Below, one piece after another: positions 25,249-37,803 of a stretch of DNA of 64,000 nt (position 1 is its first letter; every line of letters begins with the position of its first letter). The notes beneath the pieces were generated by a model. It had not been told where the DNA came from, did not search any database, and was given only the letters and a program-made list of their open reading frames with translations. The DNA lies in contig JANPWX010000062.1 of assembly GCA_024734555.1 (NCBI GenBank), forward strand, positions 1,527,541 to 1,591,540, written 5' to 3'. Position numbers and translations under genes: made by a program. The DNA comes from Trochalopteron elliotii (Eukaryota > Chordata > Aves > Passeriformes > Leiothrichidae).

Positions 25249-25288
25249 TTAGGTGTCAGTAAAATTATTTAGGTGTCAGTAAAATGTC
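25249..25288. repeat. short tandem duplication
   Basis: TTAGGTGTCAGTAAAA occurs at 25249-25264 and again at 25269-25284, a 20-bp period. Confidence 0.9.
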
Positions 25289-25721
25289 TAGTTCACACAT
25301 CAAAATACATCAGAAAATTTACTAAACCCTCCTGGGACAATTCTGTGGAAAACACAGTAGAGGAAAGACTGGAAAGTAAACTCCAGTACCAAAATCACTA
25401 TTTTTTATCACAGGGGCAAGGAGCATGCCTCTGACCTGCCCCATTCTGGCATAGTTATTAGACTACTATTAGTAATGAAAACACCCTAAAAAACCAAAAA
25501 CCCCACTATGTATAATGGGTTCAGAAGCTAAGATAAAAAAATGAGGAAGAAGTAAATGGTACTAGTCATCTTGCTTGCTATTTTACAGGCAGCTTTTCAG
25601 ATCCTGACATCATTTACAATAGAATAATTGAACAAGTTGATTTATTGTCTATGTAGCCTATTCTACTGTTCATTCTGAAGACAATTCTTTAGGTGACTCA
25701 TAAAGTCCAAAAGATTTGACA

Positions 25722-25739
25722 TGTCTGTCTGTCTGTCTA
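25722..25739. repeat. (TGTC)n microsatellite
   Basis: About four TGTC units. Confidence 0.8.
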
Positions 25740-28700
25740 TTTTAGTGGAAAACTTTCATCTCCATCTTAATTTGGGCTGAGACATTCTGACTATTTGTTG
25801 TCATGCTGATTGAAGGGCTACACAGGAGTAGTCCACAGTGGGGTAAAAGAGAAAATGTTCAGACCATATTACACAACACCATATTGCTTTTCTGCACCCA
25901 CCTATGAAACTTTTAAGCCCCCAATATTATTCCTGGAGATTTATAATTACATTTCAGCCAATGCTCCAAGCAGTGGCTGAAAAGAGTCATTTACATTTTC
26001 TTACCACTGGCTTTTGGTTTTAGTTAATTCTTACTTAACAGCTGATGCACTTTTGAAGTCAGAATAATATTTCTGACCAAAACAAAAACATCTTCAAAGC
26101 TATTTAATACATGAGAAAACTTTGTCAATCCTAGAGAGTACAATTGAACCGTGTATTTGAGAAGAGCTTAAAATTTAAGGGGAACAGTCTATCAACTATT
26201 AGTCCTACAAAATATTATTTATTTGGCGCACATTCCATTTTCAGAAAATAAATGGTATTCAAAACGTAAAGTAGATAAATGCTTTATTTATAAGATAATA
26301 TTTTGGCTTTCAGCAGCTGCCTTTCTTTTATTGTCCTCTGAAGTTGGTGAAAACAGTAATGTTACAGCATAAATAAAATATCTCTTAAACCTGCAGAGAA
26401 CTTGAAATAGCATTTTTTCTGCTTAACAATGGGACACGTGATAATATTACTTGCAGAAAATGAACTTGCTGCAGTTGGATTTAAGACACCAATCTTCTCC
26501 ACAAAAGAGAGAGAAGGTAAAAAATTTAATATGTATTTTCATTGTATGAATAGAAAAACAGACAAAGAGGAGCCAAGATGAGGCAGTTAAATTTACACAT
26601 TGAAAATATGCATTACTTTCACAATCATATTTTCCAGTAAAACCTGGGTTAAACTAGTCTGACTCTGCAAGAAGCTAATGTTTAGTGCCAGCATCTATGG
26701 CTGTCTAAGCCCCGCATATCTGCTGTTTCTATTCCTTTTAAGTTTCATGTGCTTCGATATTAGGTGCTTTACAGGTTCTTTTTTCTGCTTTCCTCAAATC
26801 ATCATCTTTTTGGTCACTAGACTGCACATATTGTGGCTTGGCGTGGCCAATTGCAGTTGACATTTCCAGTCGCCCAGGGTTAGCCCAATATTAATTAAAA
26901 CATCATTCTAGACTATTATCATTTTTCTTCATCACTGTAATGGATTTTATGCTATTTTTAAAATCCTGCTTCTATCAGATAGAAATAAATTCTAATCTTA
27001 CATTCCTAAGCAGAAATATCAGGTTGAATTAGCAATCTTGGTGCCACTTAATGAAGTCCTAACATTAATCTTCACTCTCCAATTCCATTTTCAAAACACC
27101 TAAAGCTAACATCTATACAGAAATAGCTTTTGCAAATCTAAGTCTGATTAAAACCCTAGTTGATCATTCAGTGCACTCAGAAGACACCTGGAATGGCCGT
27201 TATTTCTCACAAGCTCATCGGTCTCATTACCAATCAACTTCTAATAAAATTCCCATGTTAAAGGATAGATTTACTTTGAAAAGCCACTTCTCAATGATTG
27301 TACATTCAGATACACCCCACTAATTCCCTAGCCATATCAGATCAAGGTCATACTTGCTTATCTTCCTGCAAATAATTAGAGTTAATTGCTTATTGCCTCA
27401 ATTACAACAGCAAACCACCTGAGAGCAAGTATAGGATCTTATTCCATCTGGTACCTTAGTCCCTTAATGTGCCTAGGTAGAAACAGGGGAGATGTTTCTA
27501 CATGTGTCAGTGATGCCACGATTTGAAGTCACTGAACCAAATCTCCTTAACTTTATATCAGTGTAGTCTGAATTTCTTCATTATTAATGAAAATCCATTA
27601 TACCATAAGAGAAATAGATCTGACAGATTTAAATGGGCCAAGAGTCAAGGCAGACTACTACACTGTCATCTAGATTTCAACAGGTAAGCACGTATTGCTT
27701 TTTGTGTTCAGAATAACTGAAAATCTCTTGAAGAATGAAACCCTAAAGCCTCTAAGCCCATAGCATCATTCCTGCAGCAAAATCGGAATTTAAATTTTGA
27801 TTTTCCATGTCTCTTTTTACAGAAGGTAAAAGAAGATAGGATGTGACTTAGGACCACTGAGCCTTTAGAATACACTTTATTCTACTCTCAAAAAATTTAT
27901 GGATTTGTTCAAACATATTTATATGTACAGATGTTCTTGCACCCATGTGCTTACAAATTTCAGGCACCAGCAATATGGAATTTGCTAGCTTGCAAATATA
28001 AGATGTACTGGTATCACCAAATAATCAAAAGGGAATCGTGGACCCTTGTTTTGAGTAATTAATCCCTACAGGGCTGGAATTCTCTGTGAAATCTCTGCTT
28101 TAGCAGTTTACATCATCATTTTCTCAAACATCATTATCTCAGAAAGGCTTCAAGTGTGACTGTTTTGCAGTACCCACCTTCAAACTAGGTTATCATAGGC
28201 TATGTTTGTGAATTAGCCATAGAAAAATGTCATGTACATTGTTTAGTAGAGAACATAAAATTGTTTAAGATTTGTTTAGTTCAGGCTAACCAACTTTGCC
28301 ATTATCAATTTCCATAACGTAAATGGAAGAAAAGATGTCTGACTGCAAGCCACTTTTTCTGCAAGAAAGATACTCTCAGTTTCTTCTCACAGAATCCTAT
28401 AAAATTGTTTTCCTGTAAAATTCCCACTGAAACACATCTTCACCTAGCATTTCTCTGCTGGAAATGGTTATTATTTAGAACCGCAAGTATTACTTTGGAA
28501 ATCACCTAATGTGCTAGCCATCTCTACAGATTTTTCATCTAATCTCATGTGCTCAACGAGCTATGTTTTATCTACCAGTTCTAATAAATTTTGCTATATT
28601 CTACACACAACGAAACACAAAAATTATTATTTTAATATCAGCTTTCTACAGTGCTACTTCACATTCTAGGCTTCTGCTTTTAACATGTTTTTTTTCTAAA

Positions 28701-28875
28701 CTAGCAATAATGGTAGCTCAGAGTAATTTTTTTTTCTAATGAAAAATTAGTTGCTTAAAAGTTCAATTCTTTTCATAAATAGTATTTATTATTTCTCCTG
28801 ATTCTAAATTTGTATATGCCTACTATTTAGCAGTTATGCTTGGAAATGTAAAACTTTTCAATAGATATTATTAAT

Positions 28876-28893
28876 TAAAACTAATTAGTTTTA
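28876..28893. repeat. 18-bp perfect palindrome
   Basis: TAAAACTAATTAGTTTTA is its own reverse complement. It contains TAATTA, a generic homeodomain-type core, though such cores are common in AT-rich DNA. Confidence 0.9.
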
Positions 28894-30209
28894 TTACCTG
28901 ACAGTAATGCTTTCAATTTCTAGTGTAAAAATGAGATTGCATTCATTCTGGTTGCCGTGACAACAATATGGATTAGTTGTCTTCCATTAGAACATTCTCG
29001 GAGCTTTTCATCATTTTGCAGTTCAAGTTTATTTGATAGAAAGGGTCTGTATTTTAAATTCCTTAGTTCTTTAATTTGGTTTTGGAGAGACTATTTTTAT
29101 ACCCTCTTGGGAAGATGCAGCTTGATGGGAAGAATCTAGTGAAAGATGGAGACAATTCATGATACACAAAGCCTAAATAGAAATTTTGTGTTCTTAAACA
29201 AATTAGTTCTAGTAATCTTGCATAATTATTGCTGTATCTTTTAAATTGTGGCAAAAGAGGCATGTTCACTGTTACACTCATTTCAATAAAACTTATTAGA
29301 GAAGTTAGACCTTAAACATAGTTATGATCTCAATTGAAGCAACCAGAACAGAACATTACATAGACATCAAGAGAATTGCTCATAAAAATTTGTCCACAAA
29401 CAAAAAAATAATGAAAGACAAAACTGCTGTGAGTCTCTTGAACTTAAGAGATTTAATTTGATACATAATTTAAGAGGATTTAATAAATTAATTCAGAAAA
29501 TAGAAAAGTTTTTACTTTTAGTTGTGCTTAGTCTATACTCAAAAGATCAGATTTAGATGCATTGACTGTACTGGTATTAAGAAGTTTTAGATTCAAGGAG
29601 TAGATCCACAAAAGTGTTGACATGGTAGTGTTAGAAATTTTGCAGAATATGGTGCATGCTAAAGGGTAAATATTAAATATATTACATGCGAGTTTTAAGC
29701 AGCACATTAGGGATTTACAACAGATTCCATCTTGAACTGGTCAATAGAAAATGAAAAATCAGAGCGGATGCAAAATGTTATACATTTCAGGGTCTATAAA
29801 TTTGATTCTGAGCTGTAACAAGAGGTTTTTTTCACATTAGTTTTGCATCTTGAGATCTTCTTCTCAAGTTACATGTGCAACCTTTTCTTTCTGTAAAATG
29901 AGAAGAGACTTTTTAACTCTGTTGGTGGTTGTACCAGTCTTTTTATGTACCATGTCAGAGATTAGACCAGCGATCCAAGAAGTAAAAAGACTGCATTCTG
30001 TACAATCACCAAATTCAGAGAATTTTTACCCATTGTTCTCAAATCCTTGAAGAGGATTTAGCCTGCTCATGTTGTCTTCCCTGTGCTGCTGAACTCTGCC
30101 ATCCTGGGATGCACTTCAAGACTTAAGGGATCAGAGAGAGAAAAGTGTGGGGATGAAAGAGACGAGAGATCTGAGACATGGGCTTGGCAGGATGGATCCT
30201 CTGGCTCCA

Positions 30210-30526
30210 GCTCTGTCAAGGGTTACTACAAGAAAGATGCAGGGGGACTTCTTACAAGGGCATGTAGTGATAGGACAAGGGGTAATGGCTTAAAACTGAT
30301 TTAGATGAAACATTAGGATGAAAGTCTTCACTGAGGGTGGTGAGACACTGAAACATTATTGCTCAGCAAAGTTTTGGATGCCTCATCCCTAGAAGCATTC
30401 AAGGTCAGGTTGGATGGTATTTTGAGCAACCTGGTCTAACGGACAGTGTTCCTGCCTATGGCATGGAGGTTGGAACTAGGTGATATTTAAGGTCCCTTTC
30501 AGCTCAAACCATTCTATGATTCTGTA
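30210..30526 (+). mobile_element. CR1 LINE 3' end with tail
   Basis: Begins near CTGGCTCCAGCTCTG and continues through ATAGGACAAGGGGTAATGGC, CTTCACTGAGGGTGGTGAGAC, GGTCAGGTTGGATGGTATTTTG and AGGTGATATTTAAGGTCCC. It ends in CCATTCTATGATTCTGT, the CR1 octamer tail. Only the last ~320 bp of a CR1 is present. Another element (30551) begins a few bases after the tail. Confidence 0.92.
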
Positions 30527-30550
30527 TTGGTTTTGGCTTCTTTTCTTCCC

Positions 30551-31070
30551 TGCCAAGGTCAAGATGAATAACACGGGAAACAAAGATGTCGAGTTCGGAC
30601 TTGGAATGTTTATTATATCTTATCTATTTACAGTATTTACAGGCTCACAAGCCGTGACCTTAACTAGCAAGCTAGAGAAATGAGGTAAAATGGAGAGCTC
30701 CTAACTCTTTCCAAGGTTATTTAAGTGATAATTACCCAATACCAAGGTGACACTATGTTATTTATGGTTTTGACCCAATAATGACCACCCAAGGCCTGCA
30801 ATGCAGACCTTTTAATCCAATTACAGAAAACCACCTAAACCCATGCAGAAGAAGGAAGAAGAAGGTGAAGAAAAAGGACAAAGACAACACCCAAAATCTT
30901 CTGTCTTGACTCATCTATATTACTATACACTAAAACCCCAAATTCTAAGTTTCTAGGATTCCAACATGATTCTATGATTTCATGTATTTCCTTTAATAAC
31001 TGCTTAATGTCAATGGCATTATCTGAAACTTCTGTTCTCATGCACGGTTTCCACAAGAAACTATCATAAC
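30551..31070 (-). mobile_element. minus-strand retroviral LTR, possibly with some 3' internal sequence
   Basis: On the minus strand the order is U3-like sequence, AATAAA (TTTATT on plus at 30609-30614), CATTCCAAGTCCGAACTCG, CATCTTTGTTTCCCGTGTTA, and an end at TTGACCTTGGCA, giving a terminal CA at 30551. This fits the R-U5 end of an LTR that resembles known avian LTRs. The U3 boundary is uncertain. A 73-codon minus frame at 30835-31056 ends in a hydrophobic stretch and could be either U3 or the tail of an internal frame; I do not recognise it. Confidence 0.6.
30609..30614 (-). promoter_or_regulatory. AATAAA polyadenylation signal in LTR
   Basis: Canonical hexamer on the minus strand, about 58 bp before the proposed LTR end. 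Confidence 0.5.
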
Positions 31071-31174
31071 ATGGTTTTTACTGTTACTTAGGGGCCAGAT
31101 AAAAAATATCAAAACTAATTTTTAGCAAGAATAATAACAAATAAGTACAGAACACAAATACTCTTTGTATTCTA

Positions 31175-31205
31175 AGGGGAAGGGAAGGAAAGGGAAGGGA
31201 AGGGA
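31175..31205. repeat. (GGGAA)n purine-rich microsatellite
   Basis: AGGGGAAGGGAAGGAAAGGG followed by two more GGGAA-type units. Confidence 0.85.
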
Positions 31206-32525
31206 CACATCTTGCCTTTTATCAGGATGGAGAGTTGCTTTGTCAGCCAGCAGTACTGCAGTCTCTAATGGCTTGGAAGTAAGTATTTTTCCCTATTGAT
31301 AAGGATCCTCTATTTGAATTGACAAGCTACTTTTAGCCTGCATAGTCCATAGTTATACAGTGTTTGTACAGTTCACATACCATGTTTTACAACTCAATTT
31401 TTCTGAATATAAGAAACCCCCTATAATCTAATTAGGATTCCTTTATTTTCCTCCAAGATTACCTTCTCCACCTCACTACAGATATGCTGTAGTTGTGACA
31501 TCCTGTTGAGGCAACATTAGGGGCAAATTTATTAAATAGTCTCAGTGTAATATATCTGAGTAGCAAAAACTGGTCTGAGGTGTTATAGACCTGTAGGCAA
31601 TACCTGTTGTTAGTGAAAATGTCGTTTCCATCATATGCTTATTTAAAGATGGAATTACAAAAGTCTTGTTACTGTGGTACAATCAGCCTTGATGTATGAC
31701 CACAGTTGAACTAAATTATTCCCTCACAGAACTGGAACTGTGGCTGTTAGCTGAACTTGAACTACAAATGTAGAAGCACTTCACATTTTAGTTAAAAGAA
31801 TTACAACAAAATGTTTCAGGCAATTAATTTTTTAGTCTCATTCTACATCGCCAAGATTTCCACAATTTAAAAGCCATTTGTTGGCATGGAAACATCAGCT
31901 TAATTAAATATGGATTAAACTAATTAACCTAAAACATATCATACTATAGATTGTTTGATTTAGAATCCATTCTATGAAACAGAACATTTTTCATAATTTT
32001 GTGTCTTCTATCTGCTGAAAATGTTTTGCTTTCATGAGAATTTACATGCTTGATCTTCAGGCTATCTCCTGAAGGTAAGGATATCGTTGACAAGTAATGT
32101 TAAAAATCCCTGTTTCAACAATGGTGGACCCTGTGTGTATATATATTGTCTATCCCTCATGACAGTTTTGCTTTATAATTGTCTGTCAGACACCACCATG
32201 TGCCCAGCTACAAATTTTATTTCAAATTTGATGTGCAGACACACCAGAAATGGATTAGGTTAAATAGAAAATGATGACCATAAAATAGCAAATTGATCCA
32301 TGCTTCTCTGTCCATCTATTAGATTGCAAGATGACAGAAGAAATCAGTAAATATTTAGCTAAAAACCTTGCTTGGAAAAAGAAGATTTAAAGATCCAGAG
32401 TTTCTTTGCTGTAACTGGCTTCTCCCCCTAGAATCACACAATTGCTGTATGATCCTCTACATGTATCAAGGTTAATAAGCAGTTGTTTCTCATGTACAAT
32501 TGCCTTTTTGTTTCAATGACTTTGA

Positions 32526-32540
32526 AGTAGTAGTAGTAGT
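32526..32540. repeat. (AGT)5 microsatellite
   Basis: Five consecutive AGT units. Confidence 0.85.
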
Positions 32541-35500
32541 CACAGTTTTCAAAGGAATTATCAATAATTTCATTTAGTGTCTGACATTACATCAGTGATT
32601 GCATCAGCATTACTTCATGGATCTACAAATATTACTTAGTGAAATTCTGGCTAGATTCTTAGTTACTCTCTATTAACACCAATAGGATGTCTTAAAGCAG
32701 ACTCTAGGCTTCATGAAAATAGACTCTTTTTTTGCAAGGGCAAAGAATGTCACATGGAAGTTAGGCTGAGAGATAAAAGAACAGGATCAGCCTTGTGAGT
32801 TTCATTGTTTTTATACAATTTAAAATGAAATTAGTATATTTGAAGATATTTTTCCCTGTGAGGCAACAGTTCCTCATAATAGAAATCTTGTAGTCCAACA
32901 AGCAGCTGCTGCTTCATTCAAATGCAGAATTTAGGTAATGTCAAAATGTCGCCTCTATGGTATGTAATATGGCTATAAATGTGGTGTAAAACACTTGAAT
33001 ATCTCAACGCTGCTTGAATTCTTGGATTTCACTCCTCAGTTCTTCTTACTCTTCTTATTCCCAGCTGAGGGTTGAGGGAGATAGAAGGCTGAAATTCCAT
33101 TTAAAATATATAAATATTGCAGTGTTCTCTTGGGTGGTTATAGATGCTTGTCCTGAAACTCTAGGGTTTCATTTCTTGCAGGATGTGAAAGATCTATTTT
33201 ATCGAGTAGCTCAGTGTCAACCTTGCCATTCAGCCTTTAGTATGGCAAGTAGTGAGTGCTGCTATGCCTAGCAGGTGGCCTGAGGCTTCCCTGTCAGCAT
33301 TTTTGTCATGCACTGCAGGAACAGTAAAACCATTCATAGAATTCTGAGAACTCCAAACACTTTACTATTGCTCTGAGCTTGCACTTAAAATATAAATATC
33401 AGTGACCTTCCAGAAGACTTTCTATTTCAAAAAATTATTTTTATTTTAAAAATATCACATTTGCATGACTGGTTGGTGAAGTGACATCCATGCTCAAAGC
33501 AATTTTATGTGGCTTTCCTCTTTGCTGGAATGAAGCTTGTTGGCTAAAGCATCATAATAATATATCAGGGTCAAAAGTATATACACAAGTCATAGGATAA
33601 GAATTTGATGAAGAAACATGTAGGAAAATCCAATGTGTCTGAACCTTAGGGTGGTTCAGATGAGGCTTCTAACAAGAAGAGAAAAACTCTCATACTCCAT
33701 ACTAAAAAGGTAACAAGGTGAGACATTCTAGACACTTAATAGTGATTTTATCTTCCATGCTCAGGTCAAATTTGGATTATGGCCCACTGAGAGGAAAAAC
33801 TGAAAGCTTCTGAGTCTCTATTTTGAAAGGAAGCTCCAAACTCCAAAAAATACTAGATGAGACACAGTTCTAAATCTAAATCTCTTCAGATTTAGGGCAA
33901 AATATTGATAGCTATGTCACCTGAAACTCTGACTGTGATTCTAGGTGGAAAAGTCTATAGAACCAGAAGTAAAAAAGAATTTAAGAATCTAAGGTTATAG
34001 ACAGTAACTTGGGGGTGTTTCACAAGCATCTTGAGCACCCGATATTTAATTCCTACATGGAGGCACCTATATTTTTTATCACACCAGCACATTTTTGTAA
34101 TATGACTTAAGCTTTAATATCTCAGGGACCCATGATAAAATATCTGAAAAAAATATTTTTATACTAAACCCTTTCTTCAAATGCAACATGAACAATTTAG
34201 GAGACAAACTCCCAAAACTGATACTAATTGTGAAAGAGAAGCATTAGGGATATGGTAATGCTTTGTCCACCATCTGTATCCTTCACAACCAACTATATAT
34301 TTTTAAAATGTCACTGCCCACACTTATGTCACTCTGTATATTTCTAAGACTTTGTCCCTCAGGATAAGAAAAGAGTTGTTTTCTTTTGTGGCCTGAGAGG
34401 TATCTGATAAACAGCTAAATATCTGTTACTTTCACTACAATATATCCCCCCAGGTAATGGGGACCAAAATTTCATGAACAAAATTTATGTCTGTATAACC
34501 AGCTGCTTCTGCAGGTGGTTTGATTCTAAGCCATGCTTTTCTGTGGCATAGTACCAAACAAATTCGTTCATGCAGACCTTTCCTTGTCTTGCTAACCAAC
34601 TTGGAATAAAACTTCATAAATACTGAAGTAGAAATGGCATAAATTAAGAGTACATGCAGAAAAAAAGAAAAAGTACCCTAATTTGTCTAGGTTTTTACCA
34701 TTTCAGAAGCCTCAAGATTTGGCAGAAACAGAAATACCTTTATTTTTAAATTAAAGAATAGGTTTCATTTCACTAATAAATTATAATTCAATAAGAATTG
34801 GAATATCTAACCATAATGTCAGTATTTACTTTACGATTCAAGAAGGTTTCAGTTTTTTACAGATAGACCCACTTTCACATGCCATGTTGAAAGGATACCT
34901 AAGGTCATGGTTTCGACTTTAGAAAAATAACTGAAATTACCTTGGGGATATAGTACATTCTGTCCAAGATGCAGAACACATCTTATTTTGAGACAGAGAC
35001 AGACAAGCAGATATGTAGAGAGATTGTGCTAGAACCAAAATACATGATGAAATTTGATACTATAAAGACAAGCAAGACACAATTTACTACCATATAAAGC
35101 ATATTGCAACATTCCTTTAAGTTCTCACAGGTTTTAAGGTCTTTGTAACGAGGTACTACTGGTTTCAATAGCACTCTTACCAGCTCAGTGCAAGAACTCT
35201 GTCCTCAGGCTTTTACTCAACCTCTGCAAAAAAAAAAAAGGCCAGAACTCCTGGTCTCATTTATATCAAAATAATTGTTGTTGGGAACATGTTTTCCTTA
35301 GACGAAATATACTGACAATCTTGAAGTGGGGAAAAAAGGCACAGTTGCACAGTTAAGTGCACAAAAAAAGATATTGTCTGGGGGGGAGTATTACATACTT
35401 ATTATACTTAACAGAAAAAAATGGGAATGATCATGTCTCCTCCAGATATGTTCCTTTAATTTTTTCTTTCAGTGCTCAGTATTGGGCACAATATCTTATT

Positions 35501-36662
35501 TGGGAAAGACAGACATTTCATTATTATTACCAGAGTTGGTAATAGTTCTTTGACAAATCATTTCTCCTAGAACAGATTTGACAGTTATAAATGAAAATAT
35601 AAGGTGGAAGTTAATATTCCCACTCTTTGAAAATTTTAAAAATCTTCCAAGAACATTATTTCACAGATGAAGTAAAACCACATGCATATGAAAGAACAGA
35701 CTCTGGTCGCCATAAAGAATCAAACTTTCAGAGCATCCCATGACAGTATAATTTAATTCTCAGTCACTTAGCTACAGACAGGAAACAGGACAAAACAAAC
35801 TTAAAACTACAATATTAATTGGTAGAATCTGGCCAAAATCTGGATATAAAGAACATTGCTCTTTTAGAGGAGAATGATTTGCAAAAAGAATCAGGAGAAG
35901 GAGACACAATTTTACCAGAAGCCCATTATCAAATGTCAAAGAAAAATTTACAGATTTCTGTCTGTGGCTGACAATGTTCTGGCTTTTGATGAAAAGGCTC
36001 CATTTTCTACTGCAGTCTGCCTCTAACAAAATTTCACTGTGCAGAGGAAAGAGAAACCAGTTTAGAGTTTTCTAAGGCTTTAGACTCTTTTTAAAATAAG
36101 TTTAAACATAATGCTGGACATGGAATTGTTTCTTTGTTTGTTTGTCAGCTTGCTTTCTTCTTTGCTTCTTTAACAATAACTTTGGTATTTGCTGCATGCC
36201 CATGCCTGTAATTTTCGTACGCACTCATATTTTTGAGGAAGACAATGAGATGAAGAAAAAGATACCCGAAGGCAAGTGTAAAAGATCACACAACTCTCAT
36301 ATTGGCTTTGTTGTTTGCTGACTTACATCTGACCCTTATACTCTCATTCTGATCTCACCATTATTTTTCATTGTTTTGAGTTCAGTAGCATTATACAAAA
36401 TTTTGAAAGATCTGAGACAAAAAAACATATTATTTTGTCTTTTCAAGGAATATTAAAAGAAGCACTTTCTGTAAAAAAAGTAAGGATTGTATGGTCCAAA
36501 AATTAGAATTGCATGCCTTTCACAAGAAGTACTTAATTTCAATTAAACATTTATGTTATTAAAATTGCTGAGGTTTTATTATACAAAGAAGGATAGCTAG
36601 ATATTTGTGTTTCTCCCATGATATAATTCTCAGATTACTGAAATTATGAAGCAGTAAAGATT

Positions 36663-37110
36663 TGGTGTGTCCGTGGGGGTGCTTATCGGCCGAAGCAGCT
36701 CCCCAGACCAATCTAAAACAGTACGTGGGTTCCTCCAAATCTGCTGGTTGAAGCGTGGTTAAGGCTGGAAAAAGGAGTGGGCCTGGCTTGGGTTGGAAAA
36801 GGTGTTTATTTCAGTCCAGCTCCAGGAGAGCACTTGCCAGAGCATGTGCCAGAGAGCCAGCACAGCCAGCCAGAACATGTGCCAGACCTGCAAGCCAGAC
36901 CGGGCGGTGTGTCCCCTTTTCCCTGGTCACAGCCTGGGCGGGGAACACTCTGGGCCAATGGGGGAAGGGAAGGAAAGAGTGTGTCCAGGACAGGGTGATA
37001 CCAGGTGTGATCGGGGTAGGGGTGTGGGTGTTTTGGAATGGAACAAACCAAGTACAGACAAATAACAAAATACAAATACAAAGTCAAAACCTAAATCACG
37101 CACCGCAACA
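36663..37110 (-). mobile_element. solo LTR-like element, minus strand
   Basis: The minus strand begins TGTTGCGGTGCGTGATTTAG and ends CCCCCACGGACACACCA, giving TG...CA ends with a small terminal inverted repeat (TGTTG against TGGTG). It contains a CCATTGGCCCAG CCAAT-box-like site and AATAAA (TTTATT on plus, 36805-36810). It is far more GC-rich than its surroundings. AAGCAGTA occurs at 36649-36656 and again directly at the right edge (37111-37118), but six bases separate the left copy from the TG...CA end. Frames up to 137 codons here reflect the GC-rich composition. The retroviral class is not determined. Confidence 0.65.
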
Positions 37111-37803
37111 AAGCAGTAGCTTTCAAAAGGATAAAATGGTGTCTCTACAATTCACTATAAAGCTTTAGTGTTAAAAAAAGTCAGTATGCTATCTATGCAG
37201 TGTTTTGTCAATATACACTATGTAGGCTGGAGTTCAAAGGCACATCTGTTTTTAATGTCTTCTTGAAGATTTACATTCTGCTACTGATTTTTCCTAAATA
37301 GTTAATAACTGTGAAGTAGCACAACAGTCACATACTCCTTTTACCTACCTATTTGAGCTCTCAGGGGAAAAATTACTCACACATAGGAATAAGTATTTAG
37401 GAAACTGAGATTATATCTACATTGTCAAGTAGTTTTCCATTAAAGGAGCAGTTGTGTAGAACGACACAACAAAATTGCCTTATGTTTTGGAGTATTCTTA
37501 TTTTCTAATTGGGCCAGGAGGACTGTTTTCCTCAAAATGGTTAAAACAACAAATTTTTGCCAACTGCTATACAGCCTAATGACTAAGAACAAAGAAGCAC
37601 CTTAATATTGTTGATGTACAATTACCAGTGTATGATGTATGATTACTAGTAAATAATAAATCAGTGAGATTATCTTCCAACAACCCTTTTGGGGGCCAAT
37701 GCAGAATTTCTTACATACACCACCATGCAAAACCTTAAGTCAGAGAAAGAGATGTATGCTTATGTTTATGGGACACAATCGTTATGACTTGGCCCCACGA
37801 AGG
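37111..37803. other. sequence between two minus-strand LTRs
   Basis: About 690 AT-rich bp. The right end, directly beyond the CA end of the next LTR, reads on the minus strand CCTTCGTGGGGCCAAGTC. This could be a primer-binding or leader region, in which case the LTR is not solo, or it could be plain flank. Confidence 0.35.

Larger units (their letters stand above)
20079..30209. other. 10-kb AT-rich stretch without recognised genes or large repeats
   Basis: Contents seen: a 20-bp tandem duplication (25249-25288), a TGTC microsatellite (25722-25739) and an 18-bp palindrome (28876-28893). Frames of up to 107 codons (24314-24637 plus, 20718-21005 plus) show no recognisable domain. Parts could be conserved non-coding DNA, but this cannot be judged from one sequence. 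Confidence 0.45.
31071..36656. other. unassigned AT-rich sequence
   Basis: About 5.6 kb. It contains a GGGAA purine repeat (31175-31205) and an AGT microsatellite (32526-32540). No gene is supported; frames such as 33014-33271 and 35772-36029 have no recognisable domain. Confidence 0.45.

Noticed and set aside
26447..26515. Short exon-like stretch, ACTTGCAG|AAAATG ... GAGAAG|GTAAAA
   Set aside because: Only about 60 bp, with a weak donor and no partner exons.
27520..27690. Open frame of about 58 codons ending at a CAG|GTAAGC donor
   Set aside because: No ATG, no convincing acceptor and no recognised protein; donor-like hexamers are frequent by chance.
36755..37168. 137-codon plus-strand open frame and several overlapping frames
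   Set aside because: They sit in the GC-rich LTR-like element at 36663-37110, with comparable frames on both strands, as expected from composition.
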